From: Acidimicrobiia bacterium
GTDB taxonomy: Bacteria; Actinomycetota; Acidimicrobiia; Acidimicrobiales; Poriferisodalaceae
Assembly (NCBI GenBank): GCA_022821985.1
Contig: JAJECP010000032.1
Location: 62,001-126,000 of the forward strand
Length of the DNA stretch: 64,000 nt
Direction of reading: 5' to 3'
Shown piece by piece: positions 1-10,696 of this stretch; the stretch's first letter is position 1, and the number at the start of each line of letters is the position of its first letter. The notes below the pieces were generated by a model. It saw nothing but the letters and a program-made list of their open reading frames with translations. It ran no database searches and was not told the DNA's origin. Both the position numbers and the translations under genes were made by a program.

Positions 1-133
1 TTCTGTCGAAGAAGGCTTTGTCGCCCACGCCGCCAACTACGGCCAGCGCAAGGGAATCCAGTACGCCACCTGGCGAGAATTCGGCGTTCCGACCGACATG
101 CTGACCCGTGCGGGCATCACACGGGGCGGCTGA
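1..133 (+). CDS. C-terminal end of an unrecognised protein (5' end outside window)
   Basis: An open frame enters at the left edge (first full codon at base 2) and stops with TGA at 131-133, giving 43 residues that end in YATWREFGVPTDMLTRAGI and a short tail. A tryptophan/arginine motif followed by a VP..L..AGI ending looks like a conserved terminus and not a random frame, but I do not recognise the family. It converges on purQ across a 60-base gap. Too little is visible to assign a function. Confidence 0.55.
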   Translation, partial: SVEEGFVAHAANYGQRKGIQYATWREFGVPTDMLTRAGITRGG

Positions 134-193
134 CACCTCAGATCTCCTGGCTCTCGGCCAGCGAAACCCGAGCCATTGCAGTCCTGCGCGTCT

Positions 194-892
194 TCATGCC
201 GCGTGGAAACCGACGGCTTGACGGGTGCTCGCTGCCGCACAGAGCAATGCTTCGAGCAACTTGCGGCCGTCAGCAGAACCCAGTAGCTCAGACGTCGCCC
301 GTTCCGGATGGGGCATCAGGCCCACCACATTGCCCGCTTCGTTGCAAACGCCGGCGATGTTGTCCACTGAACCATTCGGGTTGGCGACATAGCGCATCAC
401 GATTTGACCGTTCGTATGTAAACGTTGCAACGTCGCGCGGTCACACACATAGTTCCCTTCAAAGTGATTGATGGGAATGCTCAGTTGATCCGACGGCGAC
501 AGACCATGTCCCAATGCGTGATTCACCGACGCCATGATCAACTGCTGCGGTTGGCACAGGAACGAGAGCCCGGCATTGGGTCGCAATGCTCCCGGAAGCA
601 GTCCTGCCTCGGTGAGTACTTGGAATCCGTTGCAAATGCCGACCACGGGACCTCCGGCACCCGCAAATGACGCCACCGCGTTCATGATCGGCGAGAAGCG
701 GGCGATTGCCCCAGTACGCAGGTAGTCGCCGTGAGCGAATCCACCCGGAATGACGACGGCGTCCACACCGCCCAGCGAGGTTTCGTCACTGCGTAGCAGC
801 GCTGTCCGCGCCCCGAGGTCGGCCAGAGCATCGATCGTGTCGAGATCGCAGTTCGTGCCGGGAAATTGGACCACGCCGACTGTCACACTCAT
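194..892 (-). CDS. purQ: Phosphoribosylformylglycinamidine synthase, glutaminase subunit PurQ
   Basis: PurQ releases ammonia from glutamine for the FGAM synthase step of purine synthesis and works with PurS and PurL. The 232-residue class I glutamine amidotransferase domain has the nucleophile in GICNGFQ (about Cys87) and the His-Glu pair in HPERA (about 195-197). I chose the ATG at 892, which begins [16 protein letters not shown] as family members do; the frame stays open a further 20 codons upstream, overlapping the purS stop. It is the last gene of the minus-strand purine cluster. PurL is not in this window, so the complex is completed from elsewhere. Confidence 0.95.
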   Translation of the reverse strand: MSVTVGVVQFPGTNCDLDTIDALADLGARTALLRSDETSLGGVDAVVIPGGFAHGDYLRTGAIARFSPIMNAVASFAGAGGPVVGICNGFQVLTEAGLLPGALRPNAGLSFLCQPQQLIMASVNHALGHGLSPSDQLSIPINHFEGNYVCDRATLQRLHTNGQIVMRYVANPNGSVDNIAGVCNEAGNVVGLMPHPERATSELLGSADGRKLLEALLCAAASTRQAVGFHAA

Positions 893-923
893 TGGCACAT
901 TCGTGGCCGCACTCACGGGGCAC

Positions 924-1196
924 TCACGGGCTGTGATCCTGCGTCGTGGCACGCAGCTCGATACGCGCGTCCTCGATCACTGGATTCGCCAGCAGGCGTT
1001 CGCACATCTGCTCTGTCACCGAACGGGCTTCGGACACGTCGGCGGCGGTGACCTCCATGCGGATGGCCTTGCCGACCCTGACGCCGCTCACGCCCGCAAA
1101 TCCGAGCGCTGCGAGGGCTCGCTCGATCGTGGTGCCGGCCGGATCGGCAATCTCGGCTCGTGGCGAGACTTCCACCAGCACATCCCAGCGATTCAT
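924..1196 (-). CDS. purS: Phosphoribosylformylglycinamidine synthase, PurS subunit
   Basis: A 90-residue protein of the small PurS family, which bridges PurL and PurQ in the multi-subunit FGAM synthase found in Gram-positive bacteria and archaea. It shows the usual LVEVSPRAEIADPAGTTIERAL start and the GVRVGKAIRMEV segment. Its ATG overlaps the purC stop by four bases, which implies translational coupling, and purQ follows about 30 bases later. Length and placement are normal for the family. Confidence 0.95.
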   Translation of the reverse strand: MNRWDVLVEVSPRAEIADPAGTTIERALAALGFAGVSGVRVGKAIRMEVTAADVSEARSVTEQMCERLLANPVIEDARIELRATTQDHSP

Positions 1197-2143
1197 GAAG
1201 CGGGAGTTCCCGCCGGCACGCCGGAGTGCGCCAACCAGTCGTCGAATGACTCACCGGTCAGTGTCTCGTACGCCTCGATGTAGCGAGCGCGGGTGGCGGC
1301 AACCACATCGCCAGTGAGCGGCGGCGGGGGCGGTTCCTTGTTCCATCCGGTGGCTTCGGTGGCGTCGCGCACCGGCTGCTTGTCGAGCGACGGCGGCGAT
1401 GCGCCGGGCTGCCAGTGATCCTTGGGCCAGAAGCGAGACGAGTCGGGTGTGAGCCACTCGTCGGCGACCACCAGGGTGCCGTCCACATAGCCCAGCTCGA
1501 ACTTGGTGTCGGCGATGATGATCCCCCGCTCGGACGCATGTGCGGCCGCCGTGCTGTAGGCATCGACGCACACTCGGCGGGCGGCTGCAGCCGCCTCGGA
1601 GCCCACCAGTTCCGCGGCAGCAGCGAACGAGATGTTCACGTCGTGTCCATCGGTTGCCTTGGTGGACGGCGTGAAGACTGGTTCGGGGAGCTGCTGTGAT
1701 TCGAGCAGACCGGCCGGCAGCGGCTCGTCGTGCATGGTGCCGCGCTCGCGGTATTCCTTCCATGCCGAGCCGGTGATGTACCCGCGCACGATGCACTCGA
1801 TGGGCAGCATCTCCGCCCGCCGAACGAGGAGCGCTCGGCCGGCCCATTCGGGTCGTCGCGCCGCAGCCGGGAAGTCGGCGGGGTCGGCGGAGACCACATG
1901 GGTCGGGGCGATGTCGCCGAGCCATGTCGACCACCACGCCGTCATGGCCGTCAGCACTCGGCCCTTGTCGGGCACCGGTTCGTTGAACACGACGTCGAAG
2001 GCCGAGATGCGGTCACTGGCCACCATCAACAGGTGCCTGTCGTCGACGCGGTACATCTCGCGTACCTTCCCGCGGTGGACTAGCTCAAGCTCGCTCACGT
2101 TGCCTCTCTTGTCATCGTCTCGCCGGTCATCGTTCGGCGTCAC
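1193..2143 (-). CDS. purC: Phosphoribosylaminoimidazole-succinocarboxamide (SAICAR) synthase
   Basis: PurC joins aspartate to CAIR using ATP in purine synthesis. The protein has the family signatures HRGKVREMY, ASDRISAFDVVF, a phosphate-binding RGYITGSAWKEY and DTKFELGY. From the ATG at 2143 it is 316 residues; an in-frame GTG at 2098, just before SELELVHRGKVREMY, would remove 15 charged residues and fits family members equally well. It lies 12 bases after purB and overlaps purS by four bases, so the genes are probably one transcript. Confidence 0.95.
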   Translation of the reverse strand: MTPNDDRRDDDKRGNVSELELVHRGKVREMYRVDDRHLLMVASDRISAFDVVFNEPVPDKGRVLTAMTAWWSTWLGDIAPTHVVSADPADFPAAARRPEWAGRALLVRRAEMLPIECIVRGYITGSAWKEYRERGTMHDEPLPAGLLESQQLPEPVFTPSTKATDGHDVNISFAAAAELVGSEAAAAARRVCVDAYSTAAAHASERGIIIADTKFELGYVDGTLVVADEWLTPDSSRFWPKDHWQPGASPPSLDKQPVRDATEATGWNKEPPPPPLTGDVVAATRARYIEAYETLTGESFDDWLAHSGVPAGTPAS

Positions 2144-2155
2144 CCGCCGCTCGGC

Positions 2156-3586
2156 TCACAGCACCTCACCCGGCTCGTAGTCGACGGCTGCGCCGTACCG
2201 CTCCGCAACCTTGGCCGCGGCAGCCACGAACTCGTCGACCTGGTCCGCAGCGCGGCCGCTGAACGACGCCCGATCTGCAAGCGCTGCCGCGACATCGTCG
2301 TCGCTGAGCTGCAGCTCAGGATCGGCCACGATGCGAGCCGCGAGATCGTTGCGGTCGACGGTGCCCTCGCGCAGCGCCAGCACTGCAGCGGTCGCATGCG
2401 CGCCGATGCGCTCGTGCGCTTCCTCGCGGCCGGCGCCTGCTGCCACGGCGGCGGCGAGCAGACGGGTGGTTGCGAGAAACGGCAGGTATGCGGCCAGTTC
2501 GGCTTCGACCCGAGCCGGGAAGACGGCGAAGCCGTCCAGGACGCTGAAGGCAGTCTGCAGCGCTCCGTCGAGTGCGAAGAAGGCATCGGGGAGCACGACG
2601 CGGCGCACTACCGAACAGCTCACGTCACCTTCATCCCATTGGTTGCCGGCGAGCTGCGAAGCCATCGTCAGGTGCCCGCGCAGGATGGTCACGAGGCCGG
2701 TGATTCGCTCGCACGAGCGGGTGTTCATCTTGTGCGGCATGGCAGACGAACCGACCTGGCCGGCAGCGAAGCCTTCGGTGACCAGTTCGTGACCGGCGCC
2801 GAGCCGTACGCCCAGCGCCAGGTTGCCGAGCGGTGCCGCGGCACCGACCAGCGCTGCCACGACGTCGAGGTCGAGCGAGCGGGGATAGATCTGCCCAGCG
2901 GAACCGAGCACCCGGGTGAAGCCCAGCTCGGCGGCGAGGCGTCGCTCCAGGCGATCCACAGCTGCTGGATCGTCACCCAACAGCTCCAGCATGTCCTGCT
3001 GCGTGCCCACCGGTCCGCGGATGCCGCGCAACGGGTAGCGGGCCACGAGCGCCTCGGTGCGCTCGAGCGACACGAGCGCCTCGGTGCCGATCGTGGCCCA
3101 GCGCTTGCCCAGCGTGGTCGCCTGCGCGGGCACATTGTGCGTGCGTGCGGTCATCACGAGGTCGCGGTACGAGGTCGCCAACCCGGCGATGCGCACGATG
3201 AAGGCCGCCATGCGTTGGGCTACCAGGCCCAAGGCGGCGGCGACTTGGCACTGCTCGACGTTCTCGGTGACATCGCGTGAGGTCATGGCGCGATGGATCT
3301 GCTCGTAGCCGGCGAGCGCGCAGAACTCCTCGATGCGCGCCTTCACGTCGTGGCGCGTGATCCGTTCCCGCTCGGTGATCGAGTCGAGGTCGACCTGGGT
3401 GGCCACCTCTCGGTACGCCTCCAGCGCGCCGTCAGGCACGTCGACACCCGCGTCTCGCTGCGCCTCGAGCACCGCGATCCACAAGCGACGCTCGAGGACG
3501 ACCTTGTGGCCGGGCGACCAGAGCTCGGCCATCTCCGCCGAGGCGTAGCGAGTCGCCAGAACGTTGGGAATGACCTCGGGGCTCAC
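2156..3586 (-). CDS. purB: Adenylosuccinate lyase
   Basis: PurB cleaves SAICAR to AICAR and adenylosuccinate to AMP, so it serves two steps of purine synthesis. The 476-residue protein has the fumarase/aspartase signature [10 protein letters not shown] that carries the flexible catalytic serine loop, plus [12 protein letters not shown] placed the start at the GTG at 3586, 22 bases after the purE stop and preceded by a GGTGAGG-like ribosome site; the frame stays open to an ATG at 3661 inside purE, which would add 25 glycine/serine-rich residues. Confidence 0.93.
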   Translation of the reverse strand: MSPEVIPNVLATRYASAEMAELWSPGHKVVLERRLWIAVLEAQRDAGVDVPDGALEAYREVATQVDLDSITERERITRHDVKARIEEFCALAGYEQIHRAMTSRDVTENVEQCQVAAALGLVAQRMAAFIVRIAGLATSYRDLVMTARTHNVPAQATTLGKRWATIGTEALVSLERTEALVARYPLRGIRGPVGTQQDMLELLGDDPAAVDRLERRLAAELGFTRVLGSAGQIYPRSLDLDVVAALVGAAAPLGNLALGVRLGAGHELVTEGFAAGQVGSSAMPHKMNTRSCERITGLVTILRGHLTMASQLAGNQWDEGDVSCSVVRRVVLPDAFFALDGALQTAFSVLDGFAVFPARVEAELAAYLPFLATTRLLAAAVAAGAGREEAHERIGAHATAAVLALREGTVDRNDLAARIVADPELQLSDDDVAAALADRASFSGRAADQVDEFVAAAAKVAERYGAAVDYEPGEVL

Positions 3587-3608
3587 ACCGACCTCACCGG
3601 ACCCAGCC

Positions 3609-4055
3609 TCACCGGGCACCAGCGGCGCGGAACTCGTCCAGGCGGGCAGCGAGCTCCGCATCGGTCACCGCCAGCATCTCCACCACGAGCACAGCCGCAT
3701 TCGCCGAGCCGTTCACCGCGACGGTGGCGACCGGGATGCCCTTTGGCATCTGCACCGTCGACAGCAGCGCATCGAGGCCGTCGGCGAGGCCGCCGCTGAG
3801 CGGCACGCCGATCACCGGCAGGGTGGTGTGCGCAGCCACCACACCAGCCAAGTGCGCTGCCATGCCGGCCCCGCAGATGACCGCGGCAAAGCCGGCGTCG
3901 CGTGCTCCGGTCGCGAACGACGCCACGGCTGCAGGTGTGCGGTGAGCGCTCATCACTTCGGTCACGTGTTTGATATCGAACCTGTCGAGCATCTCGGCGG
4001 CGGGTGCCATCTTCGACGCATCGTTCGGTGAGCCCATCAAGATGGCGACCTTCAT
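3609..4055 (-). CDS. purE: N5-carboxyaminoimidazole ribonucleotide mutase
   Basis: PurE moves the carboxyl group of N5-CAIR to give CAIR. At 148 residues it is a typical class I PurE, with the substrate loop [10 protein letters not shown], the SAHRTP motif with its catalytic histidine, and [15 protein letters not shown]. The usual partner PurK is not in this window. It lies between purD and purB in the minus-strand cluster, separated from purD by 118 bases in which I see no gene. Confidence 0.95.
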   Translation of the reverse strand: MKVAILMGSPNDASKMAPAAEMLDRFDIKHVTEVMSAHRTPAAVASFATGARDAGFAAVICGAGMAAHLAGVVAAHTTLPVIGVPLSGGLADGLDALLSTVQMPKGIPVATVAVNGSANAAVLVVEMLAVTDAELAARLDEFRAAGAR

Positions 4056-4173
4056 CGATTTGCTCTCCTGACATGCATCGGCGTGTTGCCCATCGACGTA
4101 CCGTCTGAGTCTCGCCTCCCGGAGCGAGTGATGGGGCGATGTCCGAACAGGACGCCAGCACCCATGAACGCCG

Positions 4174-5445
4174 TCATCGGCTGAGGCTGGCGGCTGCCGC
4201 GGCCTCAGCAGCGGCGATGTCGGTGCGGTAGGTCATGCCCGGCCAGCTGAGCTGCCGCACGGCTTCGTATGCGCGGTCGCGTGCCACCGCCACATCGGGC
4301 CCGCGGCCGCACACATTCAGCACCCGGCCGCCCCCGGTCAGCAGCGACTCGGACGGAACCGTCTGCCCGTCGCCAGCCCCGACGCCTGCGCAGAACACGG
4401 TGACGCCCGGAACTTCTCGCGCACGCTCAAGGCCCGCAATGAGATCACCCGTGCGCGGCGCTGCCGGGTATCCCTCGGCGGCGCAGACGACGCACACCAT
4501 GGCATCGTCGGAGACGACGACCTCGTCAGTCAGCTCTCCCGCTGCCGCTTCCGCCAAGAGCTGCGCCAGATCGTTCTCGATGCGCGGCAGCGTGACCTGT
4601 GCCTCGGGATCGCCGAAGCGGACGTTGAACTCCAGCAGCCGGGGTCCGTCGGGCGTCAGCATGAAGCCCGCGTAGAGCACGCCGCGATAGTCGACGCCCC
4701 GCCGGATCAACTCAGCCAGCGTCGGCTCGAATGCCATCGCGGCCAGTTCGTCGCAGGCGGCCCGGTCGACATCGGCCAGCGGCGAGACGCAGCCCATGCC
4801 GCCGGTGTTGGGCCCCGTGTCGCCGTCGCCGATGCGCTTGTGATCGCGCACGGCCGTGGGCAGCAGCACCACGCGGCGGCCGTCGCACAGCGCGAACAGC
4901 GACACCTCGGGGCCACCCATTCCCTCTTCGATCACGATGCGGCGACCGGCATCCCCGAATGCAGTGCCGTCCAGCTTGGCATCGACGTCGGCGTGGGCTT
5001 CGGCCAGCTCGTCGGTGACCAGCACGCCTTTGCCCGCAGCGAGGCCGCTGGTCTTGACAACGTACGGCGGCGGCAGCGTCTCCAGGTAGGCGTGCGCTGC
5101 ACGGCGGCCTGCGGGGTCGCTGTCGAATGCCGCATAGGCCGCCGTGGGCACGCCGGCGGCGCTGACGACTTCTTTCATCCACGCCTTGGAGCTCTCCAGC
5201 GCGGCGCCGTCCGCGCCCGGTCCGAACACGAGCCGGCCGTCTGCTCGCAGGCGATCAGCGAGGCCGTCTGCCAGCGGCCCTTCCGGGCCGATCACGAAGA
5301 GGTCGGCATCGATCTCGGCGGGCGGTGTTGCGACGCTGCCCGAAATGCCGGGATTGCCCGGCGTGACAACGACCTCGGCGTTGCGGGCGAGAGCGCTCGC
5401 GAACGCATGCTCACGACCGCCTTGGCCGACCACACAGACCTTCAT
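4174..5445 (-). CDS. purD: Phosphoribosylamine-glycine ligase (GAR synthetase)
   Basis: PurD condenses phosphoribosylamine with glycine using ATP. The 423-residue ATP-grasp protein shows the N-terminal VVGQGGREHAFA, the ATP-grasp lysine loop PPYVVKTSGLAAGKGV, GDGDTGPNTGGMGCVSP and the signature LLEFNVRFGDPEAQV. Length and motif order are standard for a stand-alone PurD without fused PurM or PurN. It sits 73 bases downstream of purA in the same direction. Confidence 0.96.
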   Translation of the reverse strand: MKVCVVGQGGREHAFASALARNAEVVVTPGNPGISGSVATPPAEIDADLFVIGPEGPLADGLADRLRADGRLVFGPGADGAALESSKAWMKEVVSAAGVPTAAYAAFDSDPAGRRAAHAYLETLPPPYVVKTSGLAAGKGVLVTDELAEAHADVDAKLDGTAFGDAGRRIVIEEGMGGPEVSLFALCDGRRVVLLPTAVRDHKRIGDGDTGPNTGGMGCVSPLADVDRAACDELAAMAFEPTLAELIRRGVDYRGVLYAGFMLTPDGPRLLEFNVRFGDPEAQVTLPRIENDLAQLLAEAAAGELTDEVVVSDDAMVCVVCAAEGYPAAPRTGDLIAGLERAREVPGVTVFCAGVGAGDGQTVPSESLLTGGGRVLNVCGRGPDVAVARDRAYEAVRQLSWPGMTYRTDIAAAEAAAAASLSR

Positions 5446-5518
5446 CGGCCGTCAACCTCATGGGCAGGGGGTGCGAACGGAAGGTGTCTCACGCTGCGCT
5501 GGGTCCAAACTTCGCAGC

Positions 5519-6799
5519 TCACGCTGCGAAGCGGATGTACTGCTCACGGCCGGGGCCGACGCAGACATACCGGATCGGCAGACCGAGCTGGCGTTCGAGG
5601 AACACGATGTAATCGACCGCTTGGCGGGGCAGCTGCCACCGCTCGGTGACCTTGTCGAGCGGTGTCTTCCAGCCCGGCAGCGTGGCGTACACGGGGACAG
5701 CTCGATCGTGCAGGGAGCGCAGGTGTGGCAGGTGGTCATACCGGCGACCGTCCACCTCGTAGGCAACGCAGACCTGGATCGTGTCGAGTTCGTCGAGCAC
5801 GTCGAGCTTGGTGAGCGCGATCTCGGTGCATGCATTCAGGCGCACTGCCTGGCGGCCCATCACGGCGTCGAACCAACCGCAGCGGCGCGGCCGGTTGGTG
5901 TTGGTGCCGTATTCCGCGCCGCGATCTCGCAGATGCTCGCCGACCTCGCCGTCGAGCTCGGTGACGAAAGGGCCAGAGCCCACCCGGGTGGTGTACGCCT
6001 TGGCGATGCCGATGACCTGATCGACAGCGCCGGGGCCGATGCCCGAGCCGACGAGCGCGAACCCTGCCACCGGATTCGACGACGTGACGAACGGGTAGGT
6101 GCCGTGGTCGAGATCCAAGAACGTGGCTTGGGCACCCTCGAATAGCACCCGCTCGCCGGCGTGCAGCGCTTCGTGCAGCCAGCCGACGGTGTCGGCCAGC
6201 AGCGGCCCCAGGCGGGGCGCGACCTCGTCGAGCAGTTGATCGGCCAGCGTGTCCGGGTCGATGCCCGGATGATCGAACACTCGCCCCAGGTAGTCGTTGC
6301 GGTCGTCGAGGACGTTGTGCAGCCGCTCGCGCAACACGGCTGGCTCCAGCAGGTCTTCGACACGAAGGCCCACCCGCGCTGCCTTGTCGGCATAGGCGGG
6401 CCCGATTCCTCGCTTGGTGGTGCCCAGCCCGGCGTGACCGTGCCGCTCCTCCACCAGTTCGTCCACGAGCTGGTGGTAGGGCAGTACCAGGTGTGCCGCC
6501 GGGCTGAGCATGAGGCGCCGGCAGTCGACGCCCCGCTCGGTCAGCATGTCGATCTCGCCCAGCAGCACCCAGGGGTTCACCACGACCCCGTTGCCGATGA
6601 TGGGCGTGACGTGGTCGTACAGGACGCCGCTCGGGATGAGCTGCAGCTTGAACGTCTCGCTGCCGACCACGAGTGTGTGCCCGGCGTTGTGGCCGCCTTG
6701 GTAGCGAACGACGTGCTGGCATTCCTTTGCGACGATGTCGACGATGCGGCCCTTGCCCTCATCGCCCCATTGCATTCCTACGACGATCGAGCCGGGCAT
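5519..6799 (-). CDS. purA: Adenylosuccinate synthetase
   Basis: PurA makes adenylosuccinate from IMP, aspartate and GTP, the first step of the AMP branch. The 426-residue protein has the N-terminal [14 protein letters not shown] nucleotide loop, [25 protein letters not shown] and the [14 protein letters not shown] region. It is the first gene of the minus-strand purine run, so its upstream region (6800-6959) is the likely promoter site; that region carries a 15-base motif also found upstream of dnaB. Confidence 0.96.
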   Translation of the reverse strand: MPGSIVVGMQWGDEGKGRIVDIVAKECQHVVRYQGGHNAGHTLVVGSETFKLQLIPSGVLYDHVTPIIGNGVVVNPWVLLGEIDMLTERGVDCRRLMLSPAAHLVLPYHQLVDELVEERHGHAGLGTTKRGIGPAYADKAARVGLRVEDLLEPAVLRERLHNVLDDRNDYLGRVFDHPGIDPDTLADQLLDEVAPRLGPLLADTVGWLHEALHAGERVLFEGAQATFLDLDHGTYPFVTSSNPVAGFALVGSGIGPGAVDQVIGIAKAYTTRVGSGPFVTELDGEVGEHLRDRGAEYGTNTNRPRRCGWFDAVMGRQAVRLNACTEIALTKLDVLDELDTIQVCVAYEVDGRRYDHLPHLRSLHDRAVPVYATLPGWKTPLDKVTERWQLPRQAVDYIVFLERQLGLPIRYVCVGPGREQYIRFAA

Positions 6800-6959
6800 G
6801 CGTCAGCCCATCGCCAGCCGGCAGGACGCTGTCGTCGTCACCAAATCAGTCTAGGGAGTGACCCCTCCGGGGCCGCCGGATTTCCGGTGGAATTGGCCGA
6901 CTTGCGGGGCGTTCAAGAGGCTGAGACCTGGCCCCGGGCGGCCAGACTGCGCTGACTGG
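6800..6959. promoter_or_regulatory. Intergenic region upstream of purA
   Basis: This 160-base gap between clpB and purA should hold the purA promoter, though I cannot pick a convincing -35/-10 pair. At 6878-6892 it contains GGATTTCCGGTGGAA, which is repeated exactly upstream of dnaB (21271-21285). At about 6912-6940 there is a short partial copy, in reverse orientation, of the dispersed repeat described elsewhere in this annotation. Confidence 0.35.
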
Positions 6960-9167
6960 TCAGGAGGCTTTCGGCCAAGGTTGCGCGCCGTCGTGCTCGT
7001 CAGGTGCGGTGCGCGCCGGCGGCAACGTCGTGTTGAGACTGAACGAGCCGTCGACGTTGTCCACCGTCACCGCGTCGCCATCGGCGAACGTGCCGTCGAG
7101 CAGACCAGAGGCCAGCGGATCGGTGAGCTCGCGCTGGATCAAGCGCCGGAGCGGCCGGGCGCCGTAGGCGGGGTCGTACCCGCGGTTGGCGAGCAACTCG
7201 GCTGCTGCCGCCGTGACCTCCAGCGTGATCTCGCGATCGGCAAGACGGGTGCGCAAGATCTCCAGCTGCCGCTCGGCAATGGCAGCCACGTCGCTGCGAC
7301 TGAGGGCGTCGAACTGCAGGATCTCGTCGACGCGGTTGATGAACTCCGGTGCGAAGAACTCCGCTGGGTCAACCGCCAGGTTCGACGTCATGATGAGGAC
7401 GACATTGGAGAAGTCGACCGTGCGACCTTGACCGTCCGTCAGCCGACCGTCGTCGAGCACCTGCAGCAGCACGTTGAACACGTCGGCGTGTGCCTTCTCG
7501 ATCTCATCGAGCAGCACAACCGAGTACGGCCTGCGGCGGACTGCCTCGGTCAGCTGGCCGCCGTCGTCATGGCCGATGTACCCGGGGGGTGCGCCGATCA
7601 GGCGGCTGACCGAGTGCCGTTCCAGATACTCCGACATGTCGATCCGAACCATGGCGCGTTCGTCGTCGAACAACGCTTCGGCCAACGCACGGGCCAGCTC
7701 GGTCTTGCCGACACCGGTCGGACCCAGGAACAGGAAACTCCCGATGGGCCGATCCGGCTCGCTCAGCCCGGCGCGGCTGCGCCGGATGGCATTGGCGACC
7801 GCTGCGACCGCACGTTGCTGGCCGACGACTCGGCGAGCCAGCGTCTCTTCCAAGTGCACCAGCCTGTGCACCTCTCCTTCGAGCAGCCGCCTCGTGGCGA
7901 TGCCCGTCCAGCGCGACACCACCTCGGCGATGTCGTTCGCATCTACCTCTTCCCGCAGGATCCGCTTGCCTGCCTGCAGTCGTGCCAGCTCCCCGGCTGC
8001 TTCATCGAGATGCCGGTGCACCTCTGGCAGTTCACCGAAGCGGATCTTCGCGGCCTGCCCAAGATCGGTTTCGCGCTCCACTTGGGCAGCCAGTGCCTCG
8101 GCTTCGGACTTCAGCGCCCGGATCCGGTTGATCGCCGCCTTCTCCGCCTGCCAGTGCGCCTTGAGCCCCCCAACACGCTCGCGCTCAGATGCGAGTTCCT
8201 CCGCGATCGCGTCGCGCCGCTGGTTCTCGTGCCCCTGGCTTCCCGATGAACTGCTGCTCGACTCATTCGACGATTCCTCGCCGCTCAGCGCCAGTTCCTC
8301 GATCTCGAGCTGGCGGATGCGCCGCTCGCACACGTCGATCTCGAGGGGCACCGAGTCGATCTCGATCCGCAGGCGGCTGGCAGCCTCGTCCATGAGATCG
8401 ATGGCCTTGTCGGGCAGGAAACGCTCTCGCAGGTATCGATCCGACAGGTTGACCGCGGCCACCAGTGCTGCGTCGGTGATGCGCACGCCGTGGTGGACCT
8501 CGTAGCGCTCTTTCAGCCCGCGCACGATGGCCACCGCATCAGTGACCGATGGTTCGCCGACATAGACGGGAGCGAAGCGCCGTTCGAGCGCAGCGTCGTC
8601 TTCGATGTGCTGGCGGTACTCGTCGAGCGTCGTCGCGCCCACTAGTCGCAGCTGCCCGCGCGCCAGCATCGGCTTGAGCATGTTGGCTGCGTCGAGCGAA
8701 CTGTCACCGCCCGCGCCGGCGCCGACCAGCGTGTGCACCTCGTCGAGGAACGTGATGATCGCGCCGTCGGATTCGGCGATCTCGCCCAGCACCGCTTCGA
8801 GCCGTTCCTCGAATTCGCCCCGGTACTTGGCCCCTGCCACCATCGCAGCCAGGTCGAGCGCGACGACACGCTTGTCGCGCAGACCGTCGGGAACGTCGCC
8901 CTCGGCGATGCGGCGGGCCAGGCCTTCGACGATCGCCGTCTTGCCCACGCCTGGTTCGCCGATCAGGACCGGGTTGTTCTTGGTACGCCTTGACAGCACC
9001 TGGATGATCCGGCGGATCTCGTCATCGCGGCCGATAACAGGATCGAGCTTGTCATCGCGAGCCTCGGCCGTGAGATCGCGGCCGAATCGCTCGAGTGCCT
9101 CGGAGCACTGGTGCATCGGGGGGCTGGACGGCAGCGGACGGTTGTGAGGATCTGCGTCGTGGTTCAT
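6960..9167 (-). CDS. clpB: ClpB-type AAA+ disaggregase lacking the N-terminal domain
   Basis: ClpB threads aggregated proteins and works with DnaK. The 735-residue protein begins almost directly at the first AAA+ domain (Walker A GEPGVGKT at 70-77, arginine finger ALERRF), continues through a middle coiled coil at about 280-395 and ends with the second AAA+ domain (GPTGVGKT at 482-489). The substrate-gathering Clp N domain of about 145 residues is absent. The middle domain carries a serine-rich run at about 299-309, and the segment after MTSNL is about 20 residues shorter than in E. coli ClpB. It closes the dnaK operon but is preceded by an AT-rich gap with an HspR-like site. Confidence 0.92.
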   Translation of the reverse strand: MNHDADPHNRPLPSSPPMHQCSEALERFGRDLTAEARDDKLDPVIGRDDEIRRIIQVLSRRTKNNPVLIGEPGVGKTAIVEGLARRIAEGDVPDGLRDKRVVALDLAAMVAGAKYRGEFEERLEAVLGEIAESDGAIITFLDEVHTLVGAGAGGDSSLDAANMLKPMLARGQLRLVGATTLDEYRQHIEDDAALERRFAPVYVGEPSVTDAVAIVRGLKERYEVHHGVRITDAALVAAVNLSDRYLRERFLPDKAIDLMDEAASRLRIEIDSVPLEIDVCERRIRQLEIEELALSGEESSNESSSSSSGSQGHENQRRDAIAEELASERERVGGLKAHWQAEKAAINRIRALKSEAEALAAQVERETDLGQAAKIRFGELPEVHRHLDEAAGELARLQAGKRILREEVDANDIAEVVSRWTGIATRRLLEGEVHRLVHLEETLARRVVGQQRAVAAVANAIRRSRAGLSEPDRPIGSFLFLGPTGVGKTELARALAEALFDDERAMVRIDMSEYLERHSVSRLIGAPPGYIGHDDGGQLTEAVRRRPYSVVLLDEIEKAHADVFNVLLQVLDDGRLTDGQGRTVDFSNVVLIMTSNLAVDPAEFFAPEFINRVDEILQFDALSRSDVAAIAERQLEILRTRLADREITLEVTAAAAELLANRGYDPAYGARPLRRLIQRELTDPLASGLLDGTFADGDAVTVDNVDGSFSLNTTLPPARTAPDEHDGAQPWPKAS

Positions 9168-9188
9168 GATGTCAAGTTTAGCAGAAAT

Positions 9189-9209
9189 CTTGATAATAGA
9201 TGACTTAGA
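9189..9209 (-). promoter_or_regulatory. Possible HspR operator (HAIR-like) before clpB
   Basis: The HspR-associated inverted repeat is CTTGAGT-N7-ACTCAAG. Here CTTGATA and ACTTAGA are separated by exactly seven bases inside an AT-rich 74-base gap between hspR and clpB. Only five and four bases of the two arms fit, so this is a weak match supported mainly by spacing and location. It would give clpB its own stress-controlled promoter. Confidence 0.4.
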
Positions 9210-9241
9210 GTTCTTGACTGAACAATAGGCAGCCGACTGGC

Positions 9242-9673
9242 TCAGCCTTGCGGAAGCGGCCCCGAGCCGGGCGCCGAGCCCGGACGCCTGATGAGATCGG
9301 TCTGCGGAAGCGGCACCAGGTCACGCCGGTACTGCCGGTGCGTCTCGGCCACCAGCGTGGCTGCCTCGGCCTGCACGCCGGCCAGCTTGCGCTCCAGCGC
9401 CGCCACGCGCTCCTCGAGCTCCATCACGCGCTTGACGCCTGCCAGGTTGAGGCCCTCGCTGGTGAGCTGGCTGATGCGGTTGAGCATGGCGATGTCGCGG
9501 TCGCTGTAGCGACGGCTGCCGCCGGAGGTGCGTGCGGGGGCCAGCAATCCCTTGCGCTCATAGATCCGCAGTGTTTGGGCATGCACGCCAGCGAGCTCGG
9601 CCGCCACCGAGATGACATACAGCGCCCGGTTGCGCTCGGACGCAGATGGCGTTCGCCTGGGTTGTTCGGTCAT
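9242..9673 (-). CDS. hspR: Heat-shock repressor HspR (MerR family)
   Basis: HspR represses the dnaK operon and clpB in actinobacteria, usually with DnaK as co-repressor. The 143-residue protein has a MerR-type winged helix ([27 protein letters not shown]), a wing [12 protein letters not shown], and a coiled coil at about residues 85-115 ([19 protein letters not shown]). It sits between dnaJ and clpB, the standard place for this gene in the actinobacterial dnaK-grpE-dnaJ-hspR order, so it is probably autoregulated. Confidence 0.93.
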   Translation of the reverse strand: MTEQPRRTPSASERNRALYVISVAAELAGVHAQTLRIYERKGLLAPARTSGGSRRYSDRDIAMLNRISQLTSEGLNLAGVKRVMELEERVAALERKLAGVQAEAATLVAETHRQYRRDLVPLPQTDLIRRPGSAPGSGPLPQG

Positions 9674-9703
9674 GACGGTGTTCCTCGGTTCGTCCCCTGG
9701 TCG

Positions 9704-10687
9704 CTACTGCTTCGCTCCTGCGGTGTCGGCGAACGTCGCCGGTTCCGGCTCGGCCTCGCGCTGTCGCCGGCCTGTCCCTGCCTCGAAGTCGGTGACGTCG
9801 CGCAGCGCCTCGATGGCCTCCTGCTCGGCAGACGACAGCTTCGTCGGCACCCCGATGTCGACGCTCACCAGCAGATCGCCGGTGCCGCGGCGGGTGGTGA
9901 CGCCTCGATCGCGCACCCGGAAGGTCTTGCCCGACGGGGTGCCTGGCGGGATACGCAGCGTCACCGAGTTCCCGTCGAAATCCAGCACCCTGACATCGGC
10001 CCCGAAGACGGCCTCGGGAAAGGTGATCGGGACGCTGACGGTGAGGTTGCGACCGTCACGGCCGAAGTCGGCATCGGGTGCCACGTCCACCAGCACGAAC
10101 AGGTCGCCGTTGGGTCCTCCGCCCGAGCCGGGCGAGCCCTTGCCCGCAAGCCTGATCCGCCCGCCGTCGTCAACTCCGGCGGGAATGCGCACCTTCACGA
10201 TGCGCATGCCGCCTCCGGACGGGTCCGGAACGCTGACCTCGGTCACCGCACCTTCCACGGCGTCGCGAAACGAGATGCCGAGCCGGGTCTCGAGATCGTG
10301 ACCGCGCATCGGCATGGGCCCGCCACGGCCGGCCCGCCCGCGGCCGTCGCCGAAGAGGTTGCCGAAGATGCCGCCCAGGTCGCCCAGATCCTCGATGCGG
10401 ATGCTGAAGCCGCCCGGCCCCGACGCAAACCCCCCCATCTGGGGGCCGAAGCCGACGGGCCCCAGACGGCGCGCCTCGTCATACGCCGCGCGCTTTTCGG
10501 AGTCGCCGATGACGTCGTACGCCGCAGAGATCTGCTTGAAGCGTTCCTCGTCGCCGGCGCTCGAATCTGGATGGTGCTTGCGCGCGAGCTTCCGGTACGC
10601 CTTGGTGATGTCCTTGTCCGACGCATCGGGCGAGACACCCAAGGCCGCGTAGTAGTCGTTCTCGAACCACTCGCGTCGTGGGTCCAT
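9704..10687 (-). CDS. dnaJ: DnaJ-family co-chaperone without zinc finger
   Basis: DnaJ delivers substrates to DnaK and stimulates its ATPase. The 327-residue protein has a J domain (about 9-74, with the HPD triad in KHHPDSS), a glycine/phenylalanine-rich stretch at about 76-130, and two C-terminal beta domains. The cysteine-rich zinc finger of classical DnaJ is missing and the protein contains no cysteine, so it is built like CbpA/type II J proteins although it occupies the dnaJ position between grpE and hspR. Confidence 0.9.
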   Translation of the reverse strand: MDPRREWFENDYYAALGVSPDASDKDITKAYRKLARKHHPDSSAGDEERFKQISAAYDVIGDSEKRAAYDEARRLGPVGFGPQMGGFASGPGGFSIRIEDLGDLGGIFGNLFGDGRGRAGRGGPMPMRGHDLETRLGISFRDAVEGAVTEVSVPDPSGGGMRIVKVRIPAGVDDGGRIRLAGKGSPGSGGGPNGDLFVLVDVAPDADFGRDGRNLTVSVPITFPEAVFGADVRVLDFDGNSVTLRIPPGTPSGKTFRVRDRGVTTRRGTGDLLVSVDIGVPTKLSSAEQEAIEALRDVTDFEAGTGRRQREAEPEPATFADTAGAKQ

Positions 10688-10696
10688 CGTGGCCCC

